Assembly: GCA_033558025.1 (NCBI GenBank)
Contig: JAUCEF010000008.1
Location: 1,116,001 to 1,180,000 of the forward strand
DNA from: Phytophthora sp. 'mugwort'
Lineage: Eukaryota; Oomycota; Peronosporomycetes; Peronosporales; Peronosporaceae
Length of the DNA stretch: 64,000 nucleotides
Direction of reading: 5' to 3'
A program made the position numbers and the translations under genes. Below the pieces are notes generated by a model that saw only the letters and a program-made list of their open reading frames with translations, searched no databases and was not told the DNA's origin. Positions 52,971 to 62,098 of this stretch are shown piece by piece (within the stretch, counting starts at the first letter, position 1; every line of letters starts with the position of its first letter).

Positions 52971-53099
52971 TGTGTACATGTGAAACATTTCGCATGTATA
53001 TCGAGAATACATTTTTTCTGGATTAGGAAATGGCTCGGAAATTTTGAAGGCCCATATAAATTCCAAGGTAAGCGGTTGGAATTTTCTGTAGTTAGTTTC

Positions 53100-55933
53100 C
53101 GTTTTTTTGTCTGCAGATGCAAGGGGAAAGGGGGTAGAAGATATATGTACAATATATCCGAGATGTGCACTATGGAAGCAAACATGTGCGGCGAGGGGAC
53201 ATTGCTGCAAACCTTCGTACGGGACAGGGCTTGCAGTATGTAAGCACCGTCCCTTACGACGATTGCAATTTTCAGTCACCTGTTTTTGTAGGTTACTGTT
53301 GGCTGGATATTCGGCACCCATCGGCAACTGGCAGCCACCAATCATTCTAGAATTTGCCGCGGCGAGTACACTAGCCAAGAAGAAGCGGGGACGACGAAGC
53401 CCCGCCCCTGAAGCGCTCCGATATGGTATTGTACGTATGTTTGATATGCATGGTGGTGTGTGCGGCGTACTAACTAGGCTATTATTGTGCAGATTTGAAT
53501 GCCGCATCAGCTAGGGCCGATATGGCGCGACATCAGCATCCACCCCAACCACCGACGGTAAGAAACAAAAGTATGAGCTGCGCAACCGTGAAAAAAAAAA
53601 CAGCGAGCACAACAGGTGGCTACTGGTTGGGGTGCGAATACGACAGTGCCAAGAAGCCGACTCCAACCGAGAAGCCGACAAGTGCGAAGAAGCCGTCAAG
53701 CCGTCGTCAGCCGAGAAGCCGACTTCAGCTAAAAAGTCCGGCCTCAGCCCGAGAAAGCGGTGTCTGCCAAGAAAGCGACGACCGCCAAGAAAGCGGGGAC
53801 CGCCTAGAAGTTGAAGGTGACTGCCAAGAGGCCGAAGACCACCGCCAAGAAGCCGATGACGACTGCCACGAAATAGCTCGACCATACTGTCGATGTGGGA
53901 GACAGCGTAAGGCTGCTCCTCGCGGCAACGGTGATCTCGGAGGTTCTAAGCGCAGCTGCTGATGACATGCAAACCAAAAATGACACCAGGCCCGTCACGT
54001 TGTTTTGGCTTAGTTTAAAATATATACTTTCGACATACGTGGGAGCTATTTTTTTGTCATTCAAAACATGTATGGTGTGTAACATTCAAGCTTGAGGTAT
54101 ACTGTGGCGTAAAGCTGCACCTGTGACAGGGGCCGCAGACTGTTGACGTCAAGTCGGCCACCTCCGCCGTACTGACCAATATGCGTCCGGCCATCCCCGA
54201 GAGCACCACGTAGTTGGGATTGATCGCTTCTACAGCAGCGTGTCTCTGGGTTCCAGGCGACCGCATATGTATGTTTTCTTTGCGATAGTTTTATTTCCTT
54301 ATGCGTATATAACAACCTATGAGTGATACTTACATGACAACATTGTACTGCCGTCAGCGGCTACAGCGCGCTCCCCACGTCCGCAGCGTGCCCGGCAGCA
54401 AGAGGAGCACGTACCGCTGGAAAATCCAGATCTCCACAAGACAGCGACGGACGAGATCAAGCGTTGCCAGCGGGCGTGCAACCTGTGCAGCCGAACCCGG
54501 CTGCACTTGTGCTTTCTGGTCTACCACGAAGACTGGAGTTGTGGGCGGGACATCCCGCTGAGTACCACTAGACGAGCGCGCAGATGCATGCTACGGGTGC
54601 GAAGCGCGAGGAAGACGACGAAGAAGATGAGAGTGCTCACGAGTAAGGACAACGTAAGGTTGTTGGATGTCAAAGATAATCCATTTCGTTTCGATTTCTA
54701 CTCTTTGTGTCACCGTTTCTTGAAGCGAATACCTGTTGTCGCGCCGGCTCTAATAAAAGGTGCACCAAAATGTCTAATGACTATACATGTTGCGTTCTAC
54801 ATTATTTTCAGATAGAGGTCACATACCCGTCCCACATGTATATCTCCATACTAAACGAGTTATAAATAGGAATATCCCACCTTACCCTTCCACTTACAAA
54901 ATCTAACATAGATGAATTCATCCAGGTATGTATAATCGATATACATGCAGCTAAAAACAAATAATTGTTAATTGTGTACGGTGAATGGGAGGGTAAAGCC
55001 CGCTTATTCTCAGTATGAGTTCGAAAAGAAATCCCGCCCCCAAAATATGAAGCGAGGCACCTTCAGAATGGCTACGGTTAAGAGTGATCCCGGCATTGTT
55101 GCGTTATCGTGGATGAATAAGAAGGCATTCAACTTCCTGGCGTCATACATGAGCACAGAGTTTACAACCATCGATCGCCATGAGAAGAATGATGATGTTT
55201 CGAAGGTCGTGTGTCCAAAGCTGGTGGTCTACTACCAAACCTATATGGGTGGCGTGGACAAGCATGATCAACTGCGACTGTAGTCATACTCTCTCCAGTT
55301 GAGCATACGGTAAAAAGTCGTATTTGCGTAATGAAACGTCTGTTGACAATTTATATACTGACTTCACGTGATGAATATTGCAGGTGAAGGAAATATTATC
55401 TTTCGCTCAGCTCGGCTTGTTGTGTATGGTGCTTGTCAACGCATATATTGTGCTCCGCTGGATTCGCGAGAAGCGCAAAAGGAAGCGCAAACCAACACAT
55501 CAGGGGTTTATGTCCGAGTTGCACGCGGGTTTATTGAGATGACTGAGCAAGATTCACTTCAAGGACTCCAAGGCAAACAGTACGATTGTAACTAGAAATG
55601 GCTGCGCAATCACACCGCCTCACGAGCATGAACTCTGTCAAGTAACGGAAACACGTACTAACAACAGTATTGGGCGGGTCCGTCAGGGACAGTGTTGTGT
55701 GTGTGCGATTCTTGCTTTCACGGAGAATAAGATACGAGGGGGTCGACGCCCTGCCCAAAGTGCTCGACAAGTCAGCGGGATTATACTTCATGTGGAACAA
55801 GATCCGCAAACACCCATCCAATCCTGGCCTCACCTGCTCGCAGATCTATCGTCTTGTCTGGAAGAATGCTGAGTTTAGCCCATCGGATACTCATGTACGC
55901 GAGAGGACACTGCGTAAGCGATCACATTAATAA
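53100..55933 (+). pseudogene. PiggyBac-like transposase remnant(s)
   Basis: The Lys/Ser/Pro/Thr-rich N-terminal region (about 53500-53880) is followed by VDVGDSV and ISEVLSAAADDM (about 53890-53960). DDE-core text lies at about 54090-54260 (VYCGVKLHL, PQTVDVKSATSAVLTNMRPAIPE, then FYSSVSLGS in another frame). After an unrelated-looking 700-bp gap the core resumes at about 55010-55280 (MKRGTFRMATVKSDPGIVALSW, YYQTYMGGVDKHDQLRL). A C-terminal Cys-rich tail is at about 55610-55930 (WNKIRKHPSNPGLTCSQIYRLVWKN). In the gap another C-terminal-like piece appears (CQRACNLCSR, LVYHEDWSCGRDIP at about 54455-54555). Many stops are present. PiggyBac moves by TTAA-specific cut and paste; no ends were found. 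Confidence 0.6.
53632..53877 (+). other. Histone H1-like Lys/Ala/Pro repeat stretch
   Basis: Across three frames the DNA encodes a chain of S/T-A-K-K and K-P-T units (AKKPTPTEKPTSAKK; EKPTSAKKSG; SAKKATTAKKAGTA; TAKRPKTTAKKPMTTATK), separated by frameshifts. It resembles an H1 tail or a basic disordered linker; no globular H1 domain was found upstream. Confidence 0.45.
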
Positions 55934-55949
55934 AGTTAGCATATTAGCG

Positions 55950-56309
55950 AGAATGCTTTGAAGACGAGTAGGTTGACACATTCACGTTGCGCTCGGAAAC
56001 AAGTAGTGGGAGGCATGCTTGCGCTTCTCGTTGTCTAGTGTTTTGCGCAGTTGTGGCGATAAGCTCTTTAGACTGCCTTGCTGTCGTGATGTCGTGGTAG
56101 TCACGCTCCTCAACCGGGCTGAAAATAACCACGAAGGTTGCAAGAAAATGGTACAAAGTCGTATAGCCCGGTACAAATTCGTGATAACGAAGTAAAAAAA
56201 ACTCCATTCAATATATTGAAAATTGTATTTTGTAGTGAACACAATACAATTATTAATCCGTCCGGGAGGTTTACTATCCCTTCCCTGTCAGTCATCGTCT
56301 ATAACTCGT
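55950..56309 (-). other. Non-coding, possible copia LTR
   Basis: AT-rich segment directly beyond the truncated end of the copia RT on its downstream side, with a 14-bp palindrome TTCAATATATTGAA at 56207-56220. No partner copy, so the LTR reading is only positional. Confidence 0.25.
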
Positions 56310-58140
56310 TGTAGGTCGTAGATCACTTTACCAACCTGTATATCGTGTTCGCAGCGTTGGCAATGCCATACGACACCTCCATGTAGACAATCTCTTTCAA
56401 GTCGCTGTTCCGGAACGCCGTGTCCGCGTCCAACTGTTCCGTCACGTAGGCCTCCGCGACCACCGCGGACAGCACCACCTTGATTATTTTCAGATTGGCC
56501 ACGGGCGGGTAGGTCTCAAAGAAGTCCACGTCGAACTTCTGCTTGAAGCCCCCACCAACCTGCCTTGTATCTCACGACGCGGCCGGGCTCGTTCCTCTTC
56601 TTATCGAACACCCACCGACACTCAATCGGTCTGGCGTCGGAGGTGCGCCGCACCGGTGTCCATGAGCCGTTGTCCACGTGCGCCTTCAAGTCGGCGCTCA
56701 TCGCCTTGACCCACCCCGATGCCTCGTCGCTCTTCATGGCTTGCTGGTACGTGGTCGGCCCGTCGTCAGTGTTTCCCACACTGGCAGTGTAAGCTAGTAC
56801 AGCTTCGGCGAGAAGACCGTCCTCGTCAACTCGAGTCCTCTTAGGCGACGGCGGCCAGAGGTGGTCGTCGTTGTCCGGGTCGTCGTCGGCGCTCGCATTA
56901 TACTCGTCGTCACCAGCACAACCATATCCAAGTACAGGTTCGCGCGCATGTCGGGCACGCTCCGGTTCGGGTGGAAGACAATATTCTCGCCCAATGCTGT
57001 GCTACGCATTCTTCGATTTGTTGCGAGCTCACGCTTCGTCGGCAAGCGCTTCCGTCTCGTTTATGTCCGTGTCTTCCGTGTGCTGATGTGCGTCCGGTCA
57101 CACCGTTTCTTCCACATATGGTAGTTGTTGTTCTGGTTCAGGCTGCACAGCATCATCGACATCTTGGGACAATTGGATGACTGTCATGCCCCCATTGGCG
57201 CCGTATCGTAGATGCTGTTCACCTCGCGCTCGCCGAGCTTCACCAAACCTGGATACCTTCACCTCGTTCGACTCCAAGTCGTACACGCGGTTGCCCTTAG
57301 AGTTATCAGCGTACCCCAGCAACATGCATTTGAAGCTCTTCGGCTCCAACTTGGTGCGTTTCGCCTTGTCAATGTGGGCGTATCCAACCGAGCCGAACAC
57401 GCGCAAGTGGTACAGTCTTGGCTTCCTCTCGAACGCCAACTCGTACGGCGTCATGGTCGGGTGCGGGCTGTTTGTTAATCGGATGATCAGGTACACCGCG
57501 GTGCAGACCGCTCGACCCACCACGTCGTTATGATGCCCTTGTAGTGCGGCACGGCTCCTGTCTTTCCCCATAATAGTGCGGTTCATGCGCTCCGCCACGC
57601 CGTACTGTTGCGGGCTGTACGGCAAGGTCTTCTGATGCGCGATCCCGTTGAGCTCGCAGATCATGCCCATCTCCTTGTTCACGAACTCTGTGCCGTTGTC
57701 CGAGCGCAGGCACTTAATGCGTTCCTGCCACTGGTTCTCGTATACCTTCATGAACCGCTTGAACTTGTTCGGCACCTCGCTCTTTTTGTTGATGCAGTAC
57801 GCCGCCACGTACTTGGCGTAGTCATCAATAAACGTGAGCACATACCTGACCCCGCCGTCGACTTCGTCTTCGTGGTCCCCATGACGTCCGTGTGCACCAG
57901 TTGCAGCATCTTCGTCGTCTTTGACTGCGAGCGAGGCGGAAAGTGGCGGCAGTCTGCTTGCCCTTCATGCATCCGCCGAATAACGTCATGGTCTTCGGTT
58001 TAGCTGTGGGCATGCCGGTTATGTCTTTTCCAGCGGGTCTTTGCTCAAGTGGTGGCCCATGCGTGGGTGCCACAACTCCCACTCACTGTCGCCCCCGGCT
58101 TACTCCACGTAGTGCGCCATGTCCTTCTCACAGTCGAGCA
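56310..58140 (-). mobile_element. Ty1/copia remnant: integrase and start of RT
   Basis: Read right to left. The GAG-pre-integrase finger is at about 58080-57960 (LWHPRMGHH, CMKGKQT). The integrase core is at 57841-57100: LTFIDDYAKYVAAY (first Asp), CLRSDNGTEFVNKEMG (second Asp), YSPQQYGVAERMNRTIM (Glu), then RVFGSVGYAHIDKAKRTKLEPKS and YDLESNEVKVSR. A linker is followed by the RT start at 56779-56330: AMKSDEASGWVKAMSADLKAH, RWVFDKKRN, FFETYPPVANL and VTEQLDADTAFRNSDLKE. The YVDD box and RNase H are missing, so the element is truncated at about 56310. The integrase frame of 247 codons is intact with all three catalytic acids. Confidence 0.8.
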
Positions 58141-59734
58141 CGTATGTCTAGCCAACCTTCTTGTCCGACGCGATCGCCTTCGACTCATTCCAAATCACGT
58201 ATAACTATTTCTACCAATATGCAAACCAAGAGCTGCCACTACGCGTTAAATAGTGTTATATGCGGTGATTATTTTGGCGATCTATCTTTACCGAAGAACA
58301 TCACAGAACAACAATGTGTGATATTCTCCGGTAAAGATATAAATATGGTCAGTTATATTTGTTGGTGGGGCTTCAAGCACTAGCGAGGCACTTTTGCCAT
58401 ATTTATTGTTAGTTATTGGCGCAATATAGTATTACATTGGCAGCAGCTTTGACCAATAGTAAAAATTAAGATTGCGAAACCCAATTATTGACTGGATCGC
58501 AATATTATTTCCGTATCTACGTCGCACAAGCTATGCAGCTACAAAAAAAAGATATCCGACTGGGGCAGATCTCCGGTCAGTGCATATAAGTCAACGCTAT
58601 ATTAAGGAATGACTTTGGGGACCCAATTTTGCTTCAATTTTCATTAAGTTTTCGGGAGCAATAAGGGACGCATTACACTTACAAGTGAGCTGTTCTGCAT
58701 GTTAGTTGACCCAAAAACGCAGCCGCCATCATTGACTGAATTATTTGAATGAACTGGAACAGGGCTGTCTCATAAAAATAAAAAAACATGCAAAGTGCGA
58801 AATGGGTATGATGCTTGGTCGCTCTCGGTATGGCACTTTTCAAAGGGAACCTGTCCATTTCAGAGAGCCTGAAAGATTTTACCAATTTCAAGGGAATATT
58901 GATCAATTATAGATCAAAGCCATTCGTTTTTGTGAGCTGGAGCTTACATAATCGACGATCACATTTTATCTTGAATATTGTATGTCAATTTTGGTTTCTG
59001 TACGCTTCAATAATGACCGGGCATATGCACCACGATTGTTAAACACCCCCTCCTCTTCTTGACATTTGTGTGTGTCTTAAGTTACTGGACATATGCATCA
59101 GATGGATGCATGGCCGGCGAAGTGGCGCGGACTCAGCCGATGTACCCTACAATTTGGCAAAAAAAAAACGAGCGCCATGCCACGAGCCGCAATGACTGAC
59201 TGGTCGCTGGCGTCGGGCACCCCCACCGCAATCAGATCACGCGAACTGTTCCTATCGATTCGGCTGCAAATGATCACCCCCCTTAAGAGCAAACCATAAC
59301 TGGATGTTACGTTATCCAGTTTCTATTATCGAAACATGTGTCTGAAAAGCGCCAGCTATACACGTGGATTCAGTTAGTAAACTGAATACATGTAAAGAAA
59401 TGAGAAAGCGGCGAACAGGAAACAAATTCACGTTTCCTTATTTTACTTTTAAGTCCGCATGGAACAGCTCTGGATAGTATACATAGCGAATGACACGACG
59501 AGAAGATGCTCAGTGGAAAGTAACGAGCGCGAGACGGGATCATTTTGTTGAAGCGATAGCGGTTGCAATAAAAAGGGAGGGTGGAAATAGCTATGCTACA
59601 GTGCATGCACATGTAGCACCGCTCTCTATGAAAAGGACATATCAATGTCACGTTTGCTGTTCCCATCTATCCCTGTCACATTTTTAATTTACACGGTAGT
59701 TTTGTATTAATGGTTCCCATCTCCATTTTACCCC
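58141..59734. other. Intergenic, with a dispersed repeat at 58620-58680
   Basis: Contains GACCCAATTTTGCTTC...GGGAGCAATAAGG.ACGCATTACA, shared with 35289-35352. The remaining frames are short and unrecognised. Confidence 0.45.
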
Positions 59735-59960
59735 AGCCTCCCGAGGACCGATGGCATCGCGTTCTTGCGCTTTGCTTCGCAAAGGCAGTCGATGCGCTCC
59801 TGCGAGGAAATATTCTAAGTTCGGCGCGATACAGTGCTCGGCTCGCAGGAAAGCTCGGCTCGCTGGGCCTTCCTCCGCAAATACCTCTCGGCCCAGCTTT
59901 GCGGGCACCCCGCACGGGTTTGCTGTAGCTACGCGCGCTCCTCCGTAGGTCGTTTTATGT
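59735..59960 (+). repeat. Dispersed GC-rich repeat, third copy
   Basis: Same ordered blocks as 6935-7140 on the other strand (ACCGATGG, CTTCGCAAAGGCAGT, GCGCTCCTGCGAGG, TATTCTAAG, GGAAAGCTCGGC, GGGTTTGCTGT). An 18-base G-run follows at about 60104-60121. Confidence 0.6.
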
Positions 59961-60559
59961 GACGTTCACCGCCTCCATTATCACGTAGGCACACGAATCA
60001 CTCTCAATATCAATACCACAAGCAGAGATCAGACGAAGCACCGCATAATACCCGGAAAGCATCGATGGGGAGGGCTCGTCGGGCCGAGGAGCTCCGAGTC
60101 GGCGGGGGGGGGGGGGGGGGGCAACTCAGTGGGTGCATAACCGGGGACCAACTTAGACCAGCCATAGCAATAGCAAACCCGTTCGGAAGTCCGCGAAGCA
60201 GGACCATGCGGCATTAGCGGAGCGGGGCCAGTCGATCTCCTCAACGAGCGCGCATTGCGTTCGGCCGAACGTACAATCTCCATAGCGCGAGCGGGGGCGC
60301 CGGAGGATCGCCCAGTCGGATAAATTTATTTCTATGGCATTTTCCGTGAGACCTGAAAATGCGTTATTGCGACAGGTGGACTGTCAACATTCTACTTTAA
60401 CCAAGTCAAAAGATTTGTAGGCGGTATGGATGGCACGTCCCAGAACGATGTTCTAATCCAATCCTGGATCTGACGTGATTTCCACGATGGGACGGGCTAT
60501 GTAACACGATGGGTACACAACCTAATCTAGGTTTTGTGAACTAATACACTACATGTAAA
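59961..60559. other. Intergenic, no gene recognised
   Basis: GC-rich to about 60320, then AT-richer. Contains the long G-run; no supported gene. Confidence 0.4.
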
Positions 60560-61024
60560 TCAATTTACTAGCAGACCGCGTGCATTTCGGATCTCAACTA
60601 CATGTATACAGTATCGCTCATTATGAGGCATATATGCAGCTGTAGCGCGCTGGATAATGGCATTGTGAGCTTCTTGCCGAAGCATACCAAATGAGAGCGA
60701 AGCATACGCAAGCGGACCGAGTGAACCGCCGTTCCCGAATGTACCATACTTTTCCAGCCACCAAGTGAAAACATTGCGGCTCTCAGAAGATATCACAGTC
60801 AAGAGGATCGTCTGTACTAAAGTACATGTACCGTGATTGAGATCTCTTGATCTAAAATCATAGTATAAATTGTGAAAAAACGGACAAACTATGCACTTAT
60901 TACACAAGAATGATATGATGTCAGAGATACGGCAATCATGTGAGTATATAAAATGTAGCCCATTGATCCAGTTTTTGTCTAAATTCCAGCTTCGTGTGGT
61001 ACATATAATTCCCGGTTGGCACAA
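60560..61024 (-). CDS. Unrecognised open frame, 154 aa
   Basis: One of the longer frames in an otherwise non-coding stretch. The C-terminal half looks protein-like (VFTWWLEKYGTFGNGGSLGPLAYASLSFGMLRQEAHNAIIQRATAAYMPHNE). The N-terminal half is Cys/His/Ile-rich. There is no signal peptide or known motif. It could be a transposase remnant. Low confidence. Confidence 0.25.
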   Translation of the reverse strand: MCQPGIICTTRSWNLDKNWINGLHFIYSHDCRISDIISFLCNKCIVCPFFHNLYYDFRSRDLNHGTCTLVQTILLTVISSESRNVFTWWLEKYGTFGNGGSLGPLAYASLSFGMLRQEAHNAIIQRATAAYMPHNERYCIHVVEIRNARGLLVN

Positions 61025-61180
61025 ACTAGCTATGGAAATAAATGGTTGCTGATCAATTTTGAGGCATGTCAGAACATATGCAAGACATACCTACATAATT
61101 ACGACAAAAAACGGTAATGGCTTCGTCAAATCCTCTGCAGCACTACGGCCGTAATGCGGCAATCCACTGCGGCCCGTACT

Positions 61181-61284
61181 GCTGCTAGCCAGGATCGATT
61201 TGGGATTTGCCGTATGCTGCTAGTCAGGATCGGTTTGAGGTTTGCCGTAGTGCTGCTAGCCAGGATCGATTTGGGATTTGCTGT
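61181..61284 (+). repeat. Three-copy 35-36-bp tandem repeat upstream of the effector gene
   Basis: Units start at 61181, 61216 and 61252, each reading GCTGCTAGYCAGGATCGRTT then TGRGRTTTGC. They end about 120 bp before the RXLR start codon. Confidence 0.85.
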
Positions 61285-61405
61285 GTAAGCCATCTACATA
61301 CAGTAAGAGCCTCCAGCGGTCCACTCACTTGTCAACTTCCAACCAACAACACCAGTTCTCCAGAAACGGCTTTCACCCAGCCAAATACTGTAACCACTGC
61401 CTGCT

Positions 61406-62098
61406 ATGCGTCCGTATAATTTTTTTATGCTGTTGGCGCTTGCCTACATCTTCGCCTTGAGCAGTGCCATTTCAGTTCAAGCACCTGCGCCGGCTGATTC
61501 GCTCACTGTTCTCAGCAACAACGAGAACGGCATCCGTTTCCTGCGCGCCGTCGACGTGGATTTTATTGACGGCAATGAGAAGGATGAAGAGGACAGAGTA
61601 TTCGGTTTGGGGGGTCTTAAAAACGAATTGTCGTTCTTGAAGTTGAATTGGGCAGCCAAACGAGCAGGAACCGCAGAAGAGAAACTACTGGCTCGGCAAG
61701 CACAAGCAGAGGAGAAACTCAAGAAAACCTTAGACAGTGCTATGAAAAAGAAGCAAGAAAACGTGGCCAAAGCACAGCAAAAGATTAAGGCACATCAAGC
61801 TAAAGCTCAGCAGAAGCTGGAAACGCATCAAGCTAAAGCACTGGCAAAACTGGAGAAGCTGCAGGCCAGCGAGATCGCGAAGAAAGCCAAAGAGATTGCC
61901 AAGAACGACAAGAGGTACAACCGGTGGCTTTTGGAAAATGAAACCCCGGAGACTGTGTACAAGAAACTGGGCCTCGAGAAACTCGTGAAAAGGGGCGAAG
62001 ACCCAGCCAAGAGTCCGAAGTTCGAGCATTACGAGAACTATTTGTTCATCTACTACAATCGCTACCCGAATCGCCTGGAGAAACCCCTAACGGTGTAG
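61406..62098 (+). CDS. RXLR-type secreted effector candidate (230 aa)
   Basis: A signal peptide (residues 1-21, hydrophobic LLALAYIFALSSA) is followed by RFLR at residues 44-47 and an acidic EEDR (61-64) in place of the usual EER, the spacing typical of oomycete RXLR effectors that are secreted and act in host cells. The body has a Lys/Ala/Gln-rich helical stretch (about 85-170). Within it lie four 11-residue units (121-131, 132-142, 143-153, 154-164), three of them starting AKA, which predicts a hendecad coiled coil. The C-terminus (W174, then PETVYKKLGL and YENYLFIYYNRYP at 209-221) resembles a WY-type helical unit. The gene is intact and intron-less; the start is fixed by the signal peptide. 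The host target is unknown. Neighbouring DNA is gene-poor, as is usual for such effectors. Confidence 0.85.
   Translation: MRPYNFFMLLALAYIFALSSAISVQAPAPADSLTVLSNNENGIRFLRAVDVDFIDGNEKDEEDRVFGLGGLKNELSFLKLNWAAKRAGTAEEKLLARQAQAEEKLKKTLDSAMKKKQENVAKAQQKIKAHQAKAQQKLETHQAKALAKLEKLQASEIAKKAKEIAKNDKRYNRWLLENETPETVYKKLGLEKLVKRGEDPAKSPKFEHYENYLFIYYNRYPNRLEKPLTV

Noticed and set aside
53632..53877. Histone H1 gene
   Set aside because: Only a Lys/Ala/Pro tail-like stretch in three frames; no globular domain and embedded in PiggyBac sequence.
61190..61290. CRISPR-like array
   Set aside because: Three head-to-tail units without spacers, in a eukaryotic context; a simple tandem repeat.
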